This document shows positions 44,964-54,075 of a DNA stretch of 64,000 nt, piece by piece. Position numbers and translations under genes: made by a program. The notes beneath the pieces were generated by a model. It saw nothing but the letters and a program-made list of their open reading frames with translations, was not told the origin of the DNA and made no database searches. The DNA comes from Thalassospira povalilytica (GTDB lineage: Bacteria > Pseudomonadota > Alphaproteobacteria > Rhodospirillales > Thalassospiraceae): positions 434,001 through 498,000 of the forward strand of contig NZ_PGTS01000002.1 of NCBI RefSeq assembly GCF_002844235.1, read 5' to 3'. The first letter of the stretch is position 1, and every line of letters starts with the position of its first letter.

Positions 44964-46082
44964 ATGGCTGACTTGAAACTTGACCAGATCCGCAAAAGCT
45001 ATGGCGCTGTGGATGTGCTGCACGGCATTGATCTGGATGTCAAAGACGGTGAATTCGTCGTGTTCGTTGGGCCGTCGGGCTGCGGCAAATCAACCTTGTT
45101 GCGAATTATTGCAGGCCTTGAAGACATCACGGGCGGCGATCTGATGATCGATGGAGAGGTGGTAAACACCAAAAGCCCGCGTGATCGCGGCATTGCCATG
45201 GTGTTTCAGTCCTATGCGCTTTATCCGCATATGACAGTTTACAAAAACATGGCCTTCGGGCTTAAGCTCGACAAACAGGACAAGGCGGCAATCGATGCCC
45301 GGGTACGCGAAGCCGCCCGTATCCTGCAACTTGATCAGCTTCTTGACCGACGTCCGTCCGAGCTTTCGGGTGGTCAGCGCCAGCGCGTTGCGATTGGCCG
45401 TGCGATCGTGCGCCAACCCAAGGTCTTCCTGTTTGACGAACCGTTGTCCAACCTTGATGCCGCATTGCGTGTTCAGACCCGCATTGAAATTGCCAAACTG
45501 CATCAGGACCTTAAATCGACAATCATCTATGTCACGCACGATCAGGTCGAAGCCATGACACTGGCGGACAAGATCGTCGTGATGAATGGCGGGAATGTGG
45601 AGCAGGTGGGATCGCCGATGCAGCTTTATCATCATCCGGAAACCCGCTTTGTTGCCGGTTTTATCGGGTCACCGGCCATGAACTTCACCAACGTCACGAT
45701 TGATGCCGTCGGGCAGGGGCAGGCCACAGTTTCCGTCCCCGGGGGTATGAAATCCGTGCTGCCGTTCAATGTTGATCAGGCGGATATCGGCAAACAGGTT
45801 GAGCTTGGCATTCGCCCCGAACATCTTGGACTTGGCGACGAAGGCGCGCTTACTGTCAGTGGCTTGGTCGATGTGGTCGAGAAGCTGGGCGACTCTACCT
45901 ATTTGTATTTGAAGCTTGCCAATGGTGATCGGGTCACAGTTCGCGCGCCGGGACATAGCCGTGTCAAAATCGGTGAAACCGTTACAGCGTCCGCACCAGC
46001 CGGTGCCGCGCATCTTTTCAATGACAAGGGCAAAGCGTACCAGAAAGTCGATTGTCCGGCTGAATTCAGCGCGGAAGAATAG
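44964..46082 (+). CDS. ABC sugar transporter ATPase (MalK/UgpC-like)
   Basis: 372 residues. Walker [11 protein letters not shown]-loop [14 protein letters not shown], signature [15 protein letters not shown], Walker [12 protein letters not shown], switch His in [15 protein letters not shown]; then the OB/TOBE regulatory domain (~240-365). It powers import by the two preceding permeases. It is the last gene of the murQ operon, 35 bases before a terminator. Confidence 0.92.
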   Translation: MADLKLDQIRKSYGAVDVLHGIDLDVKDGEFVVFVGPSGCGKSTLLRIIAGLEDITGGDLMIDGEVVNTKSPRDRGIAMVFQSYALYPHMTVYKNMAFGLKLDKQDKAAIDARVREAARILQLDQLLDRRPSELSGGQRQRVAIGRAIVRQPKVFLFDEPLSNLDAALRVQTRIEIAKLHQDLKSTIIYVTHDQVEAMTLADKIVVMNGGNVEQVGSPMQLYHHPETRFVAGFIGSPAMNFTNVTIDAVGQGQATVSVPGGMKSVLPFNVDQADIGKQVELGIRPEHLGLGDEGALTVSGLVDVVEKLGDSTYLYLKLANGDRVTVRAPGHSRVKIGETVTASAPAGAAHLFNDKGKAYQKVDCPAEFSAEE

Positions 46083-46117
46083 ATTTCACAAAGCTTCCAA
46101 TCACAGGACTTCGGATC

Positions 46118-46143
46118 AAAAGGCGCCACAACCGGCGCCTTTT
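46118..46143 (+). terminator. Terminator of the murQ-transporter operon
   Basis: AAAAGGCGCC (46118-46127) pairs with GGCGCCTTTT (46134-46143). Confidence 0.85.
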
Positions 46144-46387
46144 GGCGTTTGGGGGCGCACCGACCGTCAAGGTCGATTAATTGTTGCAGAACTTTAACTT
46201 GCCCTGATGCGGGTGTCGGCGCAAAAATGAACGTGATTTGTTCAAAAGAAAGAAAAAATGACCTTTTTTCTTTCGTATCAACAACAATGTTTGCGATATT
46301 GCTCCGTGCCGGAACGAAACAAAAGCCAAATGGCATGCGCGGTCCGGCTACAGGGAAATGCCATCACGTTTATTACGAGGGTTCAAA
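46144..46387 (+). promoter_or_regulatory. Leader region of the polyamine-type operon with AT-rich palindrome
   Basis: 244 bases between the terminator and the binding-protein gene. It contains a perfect inverted repeat, GAAAGAAAAAA (46248-46258), TGACC, TTTTTTCTTTC (46264-46274), 114 bases before the start codon. Candidate operator or leader hairpin. No clear promoter pair; no gene. Confidence 0.4.
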
Positions 46388-47479
46388 ATGTCAAAAAAAC
46401 ACGGCGCATTGCGTGGTTCCTTGCTCAGCCTTACAGCACTTGCAGGAATGGTTTCGCTTGTTTCGGCTGCTCAGGCTGAAGAACTTCGTCTGCTGACCTG
46501 GGGCGGCTATGCCCCTGACGAAGTTGTCGAGATGTTCGAAAAAGAAACCGGCATTGATGTTGAAGTGACGCTGTCGAACAACGAAGACATGATCTCGAAA
46601 TTGCGCGCTACTGGCGGCGGCGGTTTCGATCTTGCTCAGCCGTCCCAGGACCGGATTGCAGGTGCACAGCTTGAGTATGGCATCTACAAGCCGATTGATC
46701 TTGGCAAAATTGACAACGACAAATTCATTCCGTCGATGCTCGACGCAACCAAATCAAACACCACCGTTGACGGCGAAGTGTACGGTGTTCCCCACGTATG
46801 GGGTACGAGCGGCCTGATCGTTGACACTTCCAAAGCCGCGGCTGTCAAAGACTATACCGACCTTTGCGCACCGGAAGTGGCCGGCAAGGTTTCCTATCGT
46901 CTGAAACGCCCGACGCTGATCGGTTTTGCCTATGCAATGGGTATGGATCCGTTTGCCGCTTATGGTGACGAAGCCAAGTATCAGGAAATCCTTGATGCCG
47001 TCGAAGCCAAGCTGATCGAATGCAAAGCCAACGTGAAAACCTATTGGGAAGGCGGCGATGCGCTGCTTAACCTGGTGCGTTCGGGTGAAGTTGTTGCCGC
47101 AATGGCGTGGGATACCGGCGGCTGGAAACTCAATAACGACAATGCCGACATCACCTTTGTTGCACCGAAGTCTGGTGCGCTTGGCTGGATCGATACCTTT
47201 GCCTTGCCGCGCAAGACCAAAAACGAAGATGCCGCCTATAAGTGGATCAACTTTGTGATGCAGCCGGAAATCGCTGCCAAAATCACGGCAAGTGCGGGTA
47301 ACTTCACCGCGTCCAAAGGTGCCGACGAGTTTGCAGATGACAAGCTGAAAGCTCAGTTCCAGGGCAGTTTCCCGCCGGCTGATCTTGACAACATCAAGTG
47401 GTATCCGACGGTTCCGGCTGGTCTGGAAGTGCTCGAAGGCAAGACCCTTGACCGTGTGAAAGCAGCACAGTCGAACTAA
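46388..47479 (+). CDS. Spermidine/putrescine-type ABC substrate-binding protein (PotD-like)
   Basis: 363 residues. Signal peptide of about 30 residues (VSLVSAAQA then EELRLLTW). The mature start LLTWGGYAPDEVVEMFEKET and PHVWGTSGLIVDTSK are typical of the PotD/PotF binding-protein class. GAGG lies seven bases before ATG 46388; an ATG at 46358 would add ten residues before the signal. Polyamine or a related amine is the expected cargo, from family only. Confidence 0.85.
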   Translation: MSKKHGALRGSLLSLTALAGMVSLVSAAQAEELRLLTWGGYAPDEVVEMFEKETGIDVEVTLSNNEDMISKLRATGGGGFDLAQPSQDRIAGAQLEYGIYKPIDLGKIDNDKFIPSMLDATKSNTTVDGEVYGVPHVWGTSGLIVDTSKAAAVKDYTDLCAPEVAGKVSYRLKRPTLIGFAYAMGMDPFAAYGDEAKYQEILDAVEAKLIECKANVKTYWEGGDALLNLVRSGEVVAAMAWDTGGWKLNNDNADITFVAPKSGALGWIDTFALPRKTKNEDAAYKWINFVMQPEIAAKITASAGNFTASKGADEFADDKLKAQFQGSFPPADLDNIKWYPTVPAGLEVLEGKTLDRVKAAQSN

Positions 47480-47504
47480 CGGAACACGTTTCCAAACACC
47501 TTTG

Positions 47505-47530
47505 TCCCCGGCATATTTATGTGCCGGGGA
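47505..47530 (+). other. Intercistronic stem-loop after the PotD-like gene
   Basis: A perfect 9-bp stem, TCCCCGGCA (47505-47513) with TGCCGGGGA (47522-47530), loop TATTTATG, no T-run. Probably tunes binding protein against transporter levels. Confidence 0.6.
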
Positions 47531-47602
47531 TATCGTGCTTTCAGGAACGGCAATAACCGTTCAACAGGCTCCACCAACAAAAATAACGTGAACAGGGCTC
47601 CT

Positions 47603-48712
47603 ATGGCTGACCAATTTGACCTTGAATGCCGCAATGTGGTCAAAACCTTTGACGACTTTACCGCCGTCAATGACATTTCCCTTGCGATCCCGAAGGGTTC
47701 TTTTTTCTCGATCCTGGGTCCAAGCGGATGTGGCAAGACGACGCTTCTTCGGATGCTGGCAGGGTTTCAGGCGCCGACATCCGGCGACATCCTGATCAAG
47801 GGATCATCGGTGCTGGGCGTTCCGCCAAACCGCCGACCGGTCAATATGGTGTTTCAGCATTTGGCCCTGTTTCCGATGATGAATGTCGCGGAAAACGTTG
47901 CCTATGGTCTGAAGCGGCGCGGCATTGACAAACAAACGATTGCCAAAAAGGTCAACGAAACCTTGGCCCGTGTCGGGTTGCCCGATGCCGGGCCCAAACA
48001 GGTCAATCAGCTTTCCGGCGGTCAGAAACAGCGTATCGCCATTGCCCGCTGCCTTGTGCTTGACCCGGCTGTGCTTCTTCTCGACGAGCCATTGGGCGCG
48101 CTTGATCTTAAGTTACGCGAACATATGAAAGTCGAACTCAAACAGCTTCAGCACGAGATCGGCACTACCTTTGTCTATATCACCCATGACCAGTCCGAAG
48201 CGCTGGTGATGTCGGATCAGGTTGCCGTCATGAATGCCGGCCGTTTTGAGCAGGTGGGCGCACCACAAGATCTTTATTACAACCCGAAAACAGCATTCGT
48301 TGCCGGCTTCGTTGGAGAAAGCAACCGGTGGACCGGAACAATCGGTAGTGGTGATGACAATAAGGTCGAAGTCATCCTTCCGACTGGCGGCAAGGTGTTG
48401 GCCAAACGCGATGCGCATATGCCCTTGGTCGAAGGTCAGAATGTCGAAATCTTTGTCCGCCCCGAAGCCATCGCAATTGACGGGGCCAGTGGTGCTGAAA
48501 ACACCATTTCCGCCAAGGTGGAGAACGTTCTGTTTAATGGTGCGGCAAGCAGCCTGCAGGTTCGTGATGTTGCAACCGGTCAAGAGATGACGGTGGCACT
48601 ACCGCAAACCGGTGCGTATGCGTCGGTGAGGGCCGGTGACGAAATCACACTTGGCTGGACCGTTGAAAATACCCGATGCTTTGCTGCGAACCAAAGCGGA
48701 GCAGGGGCATGA
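47603..48712 (+). CDS. Polyamine-type ABC transporter ATPase (PotA-like)
   Basis: 369 residues. Walker A GPSGCGKTT, Q-loop VFQHLALFPMMNV, signature LSGGQKQRIAIARCL, Walker B LLLDEPLGALD, switch His YITHDQSEALVMSD; C-terminal TOBE domain from ~245. Start: ATG 47603 precedes the conserved DLECRNVVKTF; the longer frame from 47519 runs through the stem-loop and is unlikely. Its stop overlaps the next gene (ATGA). Confidence 0.92.
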   Translation: MADQFDLECRNVVKTFDDFTAVNDISLAIPKGSFFSILGPSGCGKTTLLRMLAGFQAPTSGDILIKGSSVLGVPPNRRPVNMVFQHLALFPMMNVAENVAYGLKRRGIDKQTIAKKVNETLARVGLPDAGPKQVNQLSGGQKQRIAIARCLVLDPAVLLLDEPLGALDLKLREHMKVELKQLQHEIGTTFVYITHDQSEALVMSDQVAVMNAGRFEQVGAPQDLYYNPKTAFVAGFVGESNRWTGTIGSGDDNKVEVILPTGGKVLAKRDAHMPLVEGQNVEIFVRPEAIAIDGASGAENTISAKVENVLFNGAASSLQVRDVATGQEMTVALPQTGAYASVRAGDEITLGWTVENTRCFAANQSGAGA

Positions 48713-49590
48713 ACAAATCCGCGTCCATAACCACGGGCGGCACTTTCCGCTTCGGCTTGCTGCTTTTGGCAATGCCGTTGCTGCTGTGGCTGTTTCTGCT
48801 GGTTATTCTTCCGCATGTTGATCTTTTTCTGGTGTCGATGCGTGAACGTATTTCGTACGGGAAATATGAATTCAGCTTGATCAACTATATCGAATTCTTT
48901 GCTGAACCCCTGTATTGGAACACCTATGTCCGCACTGCGGTCATGTCTATTTTCGCAACGGCCTTGACCCTGATTATCGGTTTTCCGGTTTCCTATTACA
49001 TCGCCAAAGTGATGCGAGGCAAAGGCAAGAACGTTCTGTTCCTGATGTGCCTTATCCCGTTCTGGGTGTCAGAGCTTGTGCGGACCTTCGGCTGGATGAT
49101 CCTTTTGCGTGAAAGCGGTGTCATCAGCAACTTCCTGCAATGGGCTGGCCTTGCGGATGGTCCGGTTGAAATGCTTTATAACGATGCGGCTATCATGGTT
49201 GGCCTTGTTTACACATCCATGTTGTTCATGGTTGTCCCCCTTGTGTCGGTTCTCGACAGTTTGGATGACAGCCTGATTGAGGCCGGTTATGACCTAGGCG
49301 GGAATACATTTACCGTGACCCGCGATATCGTTATCCCGCATGCAATGCCCGGTATTGCGTCCGGTTGTATCGTGGTCTTCATGCTGACGCTGGGCAATTA
49401 TTTGACCCCAAATCTTTTGGGCGGGAAAGACAGCCTGTGGTTCACAGAACAAATCTATACCCAGTTCATCACACGCTTTAACTGGGAATCCGGCTCGGCT
49501 TTTGGGTTCCTGTTGCTGATATTGTCGTCCGTAATTGTCTGGGTTGGCCTGAAACTCAGCAAACAGACGCTTTCGGAAACCGTGGGCTAG
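48709..49590 (+). CDS. Polyamine-type ABC transporter permease (PotB-like)
   Basis: 293 residues, six membrane segments. FPVSYYIAKVMRGKGKNVLF and the EAA loop SLDDSLIEAGYDLGGNTFTV are typical of PotB-type permeases. It overlaps the ATPase stop by four bases and ends nine bases before the partner permease. Confidence 0.9.
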   Translation: MNKSASITTGGTFRFGLLLLAMPLLLWLFLLVILPHVDLFLVSMRERISYGKYEFSLINYIEFFAEPLYWNTYVRTAVMSIFATALTLIIGFPVSYYIAKVMRGKGKNVLFLMCLIPFWVSELVRTFGWMILLRESGVISNFLQWAGLADGPVEMLYNDAAIMVGLVYTSMLFMVVPLVSVLDSLDDSLIEAGYDLGGNTFTVTRDIVIPHAMPGIASGCIVVFMLTLGNYLTPNLLGGKDSLWFTEQIYTQFITRFNWESGSAFGFLLLILSSVIVWVGLKLSKQTLSETVG

Positions 49591-49599
49591 GGGGAAGAC

Positions 49600-50457
49600 A
49601 TGATACCAAGCATTCCACAGCCCAAATTCTACAAGGGCTTGTATTCGACCTATATCGCGTTGTTCTTTGTCTATCTGAGCGCACCGCTGATTGTCGTTGG
49701 CGTATTTGCCTTCAATGACAGTCTGTTTCCGTCAATGCCGTGGGAAGGCGGCACGTTGGCGTGGTTTTTCGGGAATGAAGATCCCTATATCGGCATCTTC
49801 AATGACACCAAGCTTCTTGAAAGTGTCGGCGTTTCGGCGTTTGTTGCCTTCTGGGTTACGGTTCTGTCCGTAACAGTCGGAACATGTAACGCGTTTCTGT
49901 TCGAACGCAGCAAGTTTCCCGGCAAGAACCTGCTTTATATTGTTTCGTTATCGCCTTTGGTCATCCCCGGGGTTATTCTGGGGATATCCATTCTGGTGTT
50001 CTCGAACGCGATTGCCAATGGCATCGAAGAAGCGATTGGCTGGGACCTCGAATTTCTGCGTCCGGGGCTGTTTTTGGTGATTATTGGCCAGTTCGCCTTT
50101 GTCACGACCATCACGACGCTTGTGATATCCGCACGCCTTCGCAAATTCGACGTCAGTCTTGAAGAAGCCGCCTTGAACCTTGGGGCGACACGGCGGGCCG
50201 CACTGTGGACGATCACCATTCCCTTCCTGAAGCCGGCATTGATCGGCGCCGGGATCGTCGCGTTTCTGATGTCATTTGAAAACTTCAATACGACCTTGAT
50301 GCTGGTCGGTTCCGACGCGCCGCTGACCATTGCCATGTTTGACCGCTTGAAACAGGGGTCAACACCTGTTCTGAATGCGTTGTCACTGCTTCTGATGGTT
50401 GTTTCCGGCGGGTTGGCGTTGCTGTCGGTCTTTGTCCAGCGCGACAGCAAAAACTGA
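49600..50457 (+). CDS. Polyamine-type ABC transporter permease (PotC-like)
   Basis: 285 residues, six membrane segments. LSPLVIPGVILGISILVF and the EAA loop VSLEEAALNLGATRRAALWT mark the PotC type. GGGGGAAG precedes ATG 49600. Last gene of the importer operon, followed by a terminator. Confidence 0.9.
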   Translation: MIPSIPQPKFYKGLYSTYIALFFVYLSAPLIVVGVFAFNDSLFPSMPWEGGTLAWFFGNEDPYIGIFNDTKLLESVGVSAFVAFWVTVLSVTVGTCNAFLFERSKFPGKNLLYIVSLSPLVIPGVILGISILVFSNAIANGIEEAIGWDLEFLRPGLFLVIIGQFAFVTTITTLVISARLRKFDVSLEEAALNLGATRRAALWTITIPFLKPALIGAGIVAFLMSFENFNTTLMLVGSDAPLTIAMFDRLKQGSTPVLNALSLLLMVVSGGLALLSVFVQRDSKN

Positions 50458-50491
50458 TCGGGCACATGTCCGTTCAGTTGCGAACAAAATG

Positions 50492-50517
50492 AAAGGGCGG
50501 CAGAAATGCCGCCCTTT
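50492..50517 (+). terminator. Terminator of the polyamine-type operon
   Basis: AAAGGGCGGCA (50492-50502), GAAA loop, TGCCGCCCTTT (50507-50517), then GTTTTGTTG. Confidence 0.9.
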
Positions 50518-50891
50518 GTTTTGTTGTGGTCGTTTTTTAGTCCCAAGTCTTGATCATCGCCGCTTTAACAATTGTCATTAAATCGCAATAAAAGATTAAC
50601 ATTTAAGGCAGTATCGAACTTGGTTTCGCAATGAAGCGAGCCCCCACACGCCGAAAAATGGCCGTGCCCTTCACCATTATCTACTGTTCATGTGAACATA
50701 ACCATGCATCATTTTGCGAGTTTTTAGACGGCATCGCGGCGCTATATTGATCATTTGCGCGTTCAAAAAGTAAATTTCCGAAAACTGTCACTTGAGGAAA
50801 CAGGTCTCCCGACAGAAAACAAATACGTTGTGGCGAACCGGGCAACAGGCGGTTTGACGCAGATGTCTTTTTAATTGGGAGCTAACAGATC
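50518..50891 (+). other. Upstream region of ugpB
   Basis: 374 bases, AT-rich, no gene. It contains a TATATT (50743-50748) without a good -35, an imperfect palindrome GTTCA-TG-TGAAC (50686-50697), and a single CTGTCAC (50785-50791). I could not assemble a convincing Pho box. Confidence 0.4.
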
Positions 50892-52190
50892 ATGTTTCGC
50901 AAGACGCTTATGGCAGCGGCTGCCGTGTTTGCACTTGGCAACACCGCAGAAGCAGCAACGGAGATCACCTGGTGGCATGCCATGGACGGCGCGCTTGGCG
51001 GTGTGGTTGATCAGATCACCGCAGATTTCAATGCGAGCCAGTCCGACTACCACCTTGTAGCCGTAAACAAGGGTGGCTACGAAGACACCATGACCGCCGG
51101 TATCGCGGCATTCCGCGCGAAAAACCAGCCGAACATCATCCAGATCTTCGACGCTGGTGCGGCAACGATCATTAACGCAAAAGGCGCTGTTAAGCCGGTT
51201 CAGGACCTGCTTGAAGAAAACAACGTCAAATTTGACATCAATGATTACATCCCGGGTGTTCGTTATTTCTATGCCGATTCTGACGGCAAGATGATCGGAA
51301 TGCCGTTCAACAGCTCGACCCCACTTCTGTATTACAACAAGGAAGCCCTTGCCAAAGCCGGTGTTGATGTACCGAAGACCTGGCAGGAGTTCGAAGAAGC
51401 AGCTCCGAAGCTTAAAGAAGCTGGCTATATCGCGCTTGCCCAGTCGCACAGCCCGTGGATCTTCTTTGAAAACTTCATGTCCCGTCACAACCTGCAGATG
51501 GCCACTGCCAATAACGGTTATGACAGCACTGACGTTGAAATCCTTTATAACAACGAGGCGCTGAAAGATCATTGGCAGCACGTCAAGGATTGGAAAGACG
51601 CCGGATATTATGGCTATTACGGCCGCGCATGGGGTGCGAACCAGGACGCCTTCGTTCAGCAGCAGGTTGCCATGTGGATCGGTTCGTCCGGCTCCTTCGG
51701 TGGCCTTCGCAAGTCGGCCCAGTTTGACTTTGGCACGTCGACCCTTCCGTACTGGAAAGGCGTTGGTGATGCCCCGAAATCAACCTTCATCGGTGGTGCT
51801 TCGCTGTTTGCTTTCTCGGGTCATAGCGCAGAAGAAGATGCAGGCGTTGCTGCATTCTTCCAATTCCTGACCAAGCCGGAAACCCAGTATTACTGGCACA
51901 AGGAAACCGGTTATGTGCCGATCACCAATGCGGCATATGAACTGGCGAAAAAAGACGGCTATTACAAAGAAAGCCCGGATGCAGAAGTCGGCATTCAGCA
52001 GCTGTCTGAAGAAGGTGGCGACTGGACCAAAGGGTACCGTCTTGGTTTCTATGTCCAGATCCGCGAAGTCATCTATCGTGAAGTCGACAAAATCATGAAC
52101 GGCGAAGAAACCGTTGATGCGGCCTTCAACACGATCGAAGAAGAAGCCAACGGCCTTCTGAAGCGCTTCAACGACACCTATTCCAACTAA
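50892..52190 (+). CDS. ugpB: sn-Glycerol-3-phosphate ABC transporter binding protein
   Basis: 432 residues. Signal peptide to ~21 (GNTAEA). The UgpB order is clear: TEITWWHAMDGALGGVVDQI, YEDTMTAGIAAFRAKNQPNI, MPFNSSTPLLYYNKEALAKA, FIGGASLFAF, HKETGYVPITNAAYELAKK. It binds glycerol-3-phosphate and, in E. coli, glycerophosphodiesters in the periplasm. TGGGAGC precedes the ATG. No ugpQ phosphodiesterase gene follows. Confidence 0.93.
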   Translation: MFRKTLMAAAAVFALGNTAEAATEITWWHAMDGALGGVVDQITADFNASQSDYHLVAVNKGGYEDTMTAGIAAFRAKNQPNIIQIFDAGAATIINAKGAVKPVQDLLEENNVKFDINDYIPGVRYFYADSDGKMIGMPFNSSTPLLYYNKEALAKAGVDVPKTWQEFEEAAPKLKEAGYIALAQSHSPWIFFENFMSRHNLQMATANNGYDSTDVEILYNNEALKDHWQHVKDWKDAGYYGYYGRAWGANQDAFVQQQVAMWIGSSGSFGGLRKSAQFDFGTSTLPYWKGVGDAPKSTFIGGASLFAFSGHSAEEDAGVAAFFQFLTKPETQYYWHKETGYVPITNAAYELAKKDGYYKESPDAEVGIQQLSEEGGDWTKGYRLGFYVQIREVIYREVDKIMNGEETVDAAFNTIEEEANGLLKRFNDTYSN

Positions 52191-52209
52191 ACAGCCTTAC
52201 GCAAATGCG

Positions 52210-52232
52210 GGGCGGCCCATTGCTGGTCGCCC
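52210..52232 (+). other. Intercistronic stem-loop after ugpB
   Basis: GGGCGGCC (52210-52217) pairs with GGTCGCCC (52225-52232) with one G-U, followed by TGTTTTGC. A weak terminator or processing site between ugpB and ugpA. Confidence 0.5.
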
Positions 52233-52273
52233 TGTTTTGCATTTTCCGGACGTGATTAATGGTGGCGTGAGCG

Positions 52274-53152
52274 ATGAAGCGCGTACAATTTGAACATAGC
52301 GCGGTGCCGTATCTTTTTATTGCACCCCAGATTTTGATTATTTCGATATTTTTCCTGTGGCCTGCCGCACAGGCGGTTTACCAGTCCTTCCTGCTTGAAG
52401 ACGCTTTTGGCATGTCGTCGCAGTTCGTCTGGTTCCGCAATTTCGAGGATGTACTGTCAAGCGCGTCCTGGAGCCGGTCTGCGATCTTTACAGTGATCTT
52501 TTCGGTACTGGTTGCGGTTATTTCGATCGCAATTTCACTTTTCCTGGCCGTTCGTGCAGACGAGGTCATTCGCGGGGCAAAATCCTATCGGACACTTCTG
52601 ATGTGGGGATATGCGATTGCGCCGCCGGTGGCCGGATTGCTGGGCAATATGATGTTTAACCCGTTGATGGGCGATCTTTACAAGGCCTTCAACAGTTTCG
52701 GCTTTGAATTCAATCATATCCAGAATGCCAATGATGCGGCTTTTGTCGTCATTCTGATTGCGGTCTGGAAGCAGGTCAGCGTCAATTTCATTTTCTTCCT
52801 GTCCGGCCTTCAGGGAATTCCGAAATCGGTTCAGGAAGCAGCCACACTTGATTGCAAAAGTGCTGAACGGCGTTTCTGGACGATTACATTCCCGCTTTTG
52901 GCACCAACGACATTCTTCCTGCTGGTGATCAACCTGACCTACGCGTTCTTTGAAACCTTTGGCATCATTGACGTATCGACCAAAGGTTCGCCGGGCGGGG
53001 CCACGGCGACCCTTGTTTACAAGGTCTATGTCGATGGGTTCATCGGTGCGGATCTTGGCGGCAGTTCGGCCCAGTCGGTGCTTCTGATGATCATGGTCAG
53101 CGTACTGACGGTGTTCCAGTTCCGGTTCATCGAACGCAAAGTGCATTACTAG
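52274..53152 (+). CDS. ugpA: sn-Glycerol-3-phosphate ABC transporter permease
   Basis: 292 residues, six membrane segments. APQILIISIFFLWPAAQAVY near the start, LMWGYAIAPPVAGLL, and the EAA loop GIPKSVQEAATLDCKSAERR match UgpA. It pairs with UgpE, encoded 10 bases downstream. Confidence 0.93.
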   Translation: MKRVQFEHSAVPYLFIAPQILIISIFFLWPAAQAVYQSFLLEDAFGMSSQFVWFRNFEDVLSSASWSRSAIFTVIFSVLVAVISIAISLFLAVRADEVIRGAKSYRTLLMWGYAIAPPVAGLLGNMMFNPLMGDLYKAFNSFGFEFNHIQNANDAAFVVILIAVWKQVSVNFIFFLSGLQGIPKSVQEAATLDCKSAERRFWTITFPLLAPTTFFLLVINLTYAFFETFGIIDVSTKGSPGGATATLVYKVYVDGFIGADLGGSSAQSVLLMIMVSVLTVFQFRFIERKVHY

Positions 53153-53162
53153 GAGGCCCCAG

Positions 53163-54017
53163 ATGTATCAGTCGAAATGGCGAATTTTTACCAACCACAC
53201 AATTCTGATTTTGGGCGCGCTCTTTATGATCATGCCGGTCTGGATTGCCTTTGCGTCATCGACGCATACCCGTGAATTCATTTTCCAGAACGGTCTGCAA
53301 TTCTGGCCGGGTGGACATATGATCGATAATTACGGGGCAATCCTGTTTGATCCGTCGGCTACAAAGGGCAGGGTCACCGCTCTTGAAATGCTGTTTAACA
53401 GCATGGTGCTGGGGCTTGGCTTTGCAATTGGCAAAGTCATTATCTCGATGATGGCGGCCTATGCGATTGTCTATTTCCGATTCAAACTGGCGGTGCCGCT
53501 TTTCTGGGTGATCTTTTCGACCCTGTTGCTTCCCCTTGAGGTACGTATTGTGCCCTCATACGAGGTGGTGGCAAACCTTGGCATGTTAAACACCTATACC
53601 GGGTTGATCCTGCCGCTGATTGCATCGGCGACCGGGACTTTCTTTTTCCGGCAGTTTTACCGCTCGGTCCCGGATGAACTACTTGAAGCCGCCCGTTTGG
53701 ACGGGGCAGGGCCCATTCGGTTCTTTATCGATATTCTTGTGCCGCTTTCGGTCACCATGATTGCTGCGATCTTTATCATCATGTTTGTCGTTGGCTGGAA
53801 CCAGTATCTCTGGCCGCTTCTGATGACCACCGATGATCAGCTTTATACCATCGTGATCGGCATCAAGCAGGTCTATAACTCGCTATATGAAGGCGGACAA
53901 ATCCCGCAGTTCCCCAAGGCATTTGCCCTGACAATCATGGCTACCATTCCGCCGGTTCTGGTGGTGGTCATCTTCCAGCGCATGTTCATCAAGGGTCTGG
54001 TCGAGACAGAGAAATAA
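53163..54017 (+). CDS. ugpE: sn-Glycerol-3-phosphate ABC transporter permease
   Basis: 284 residues, six membrane segments. LPLEVRIVPSYEVVANLGM and the EAA loop SVPDELLEAARLDGAGPIRF are the UgpE pattern, with QRMFIKGLVETEK at the end. AGGAGG precedes the ATG by seven bases. Confidence 0.93.
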   Translation: MYQSKWRIFTNHTILILGALFMIMPVWIAFASSTHTREFIFQNGLQFWPGGHMIDNYGAILFDPSATKGRVTALEMLFNSMVLGLGFAIGKVIISMMAAYAIVYFRFKLAVPLFWVIFSTLLLPLEVRIVPSYEVVANLGMLNTYTGLILPLIASATGTFFFRQFYRSVPDELLEAARLDGAGPIRFFIDILVPLSVTMIAAIFIIMFVVGWNQYLWPLLMTTDDQLYTIVIGIKQVYNSLYEGGQIPQFPKAFALTIMATIPPVLVVVIFQRMFIKGLVETEK

Positions 54018-54075
54018 TTCTGTCTCCCGACACTTGCTGAGCTGACAACAACTGATCCGAATACAGGATACCACG

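Noticed and set aside
50785..50802. CTGTCAC upstream of ugpB as a Pho box
   Set aside because: The second half-site four bases later reads GGAAACA and does not match; TTGTCAT near 50574 also lacks a second half.
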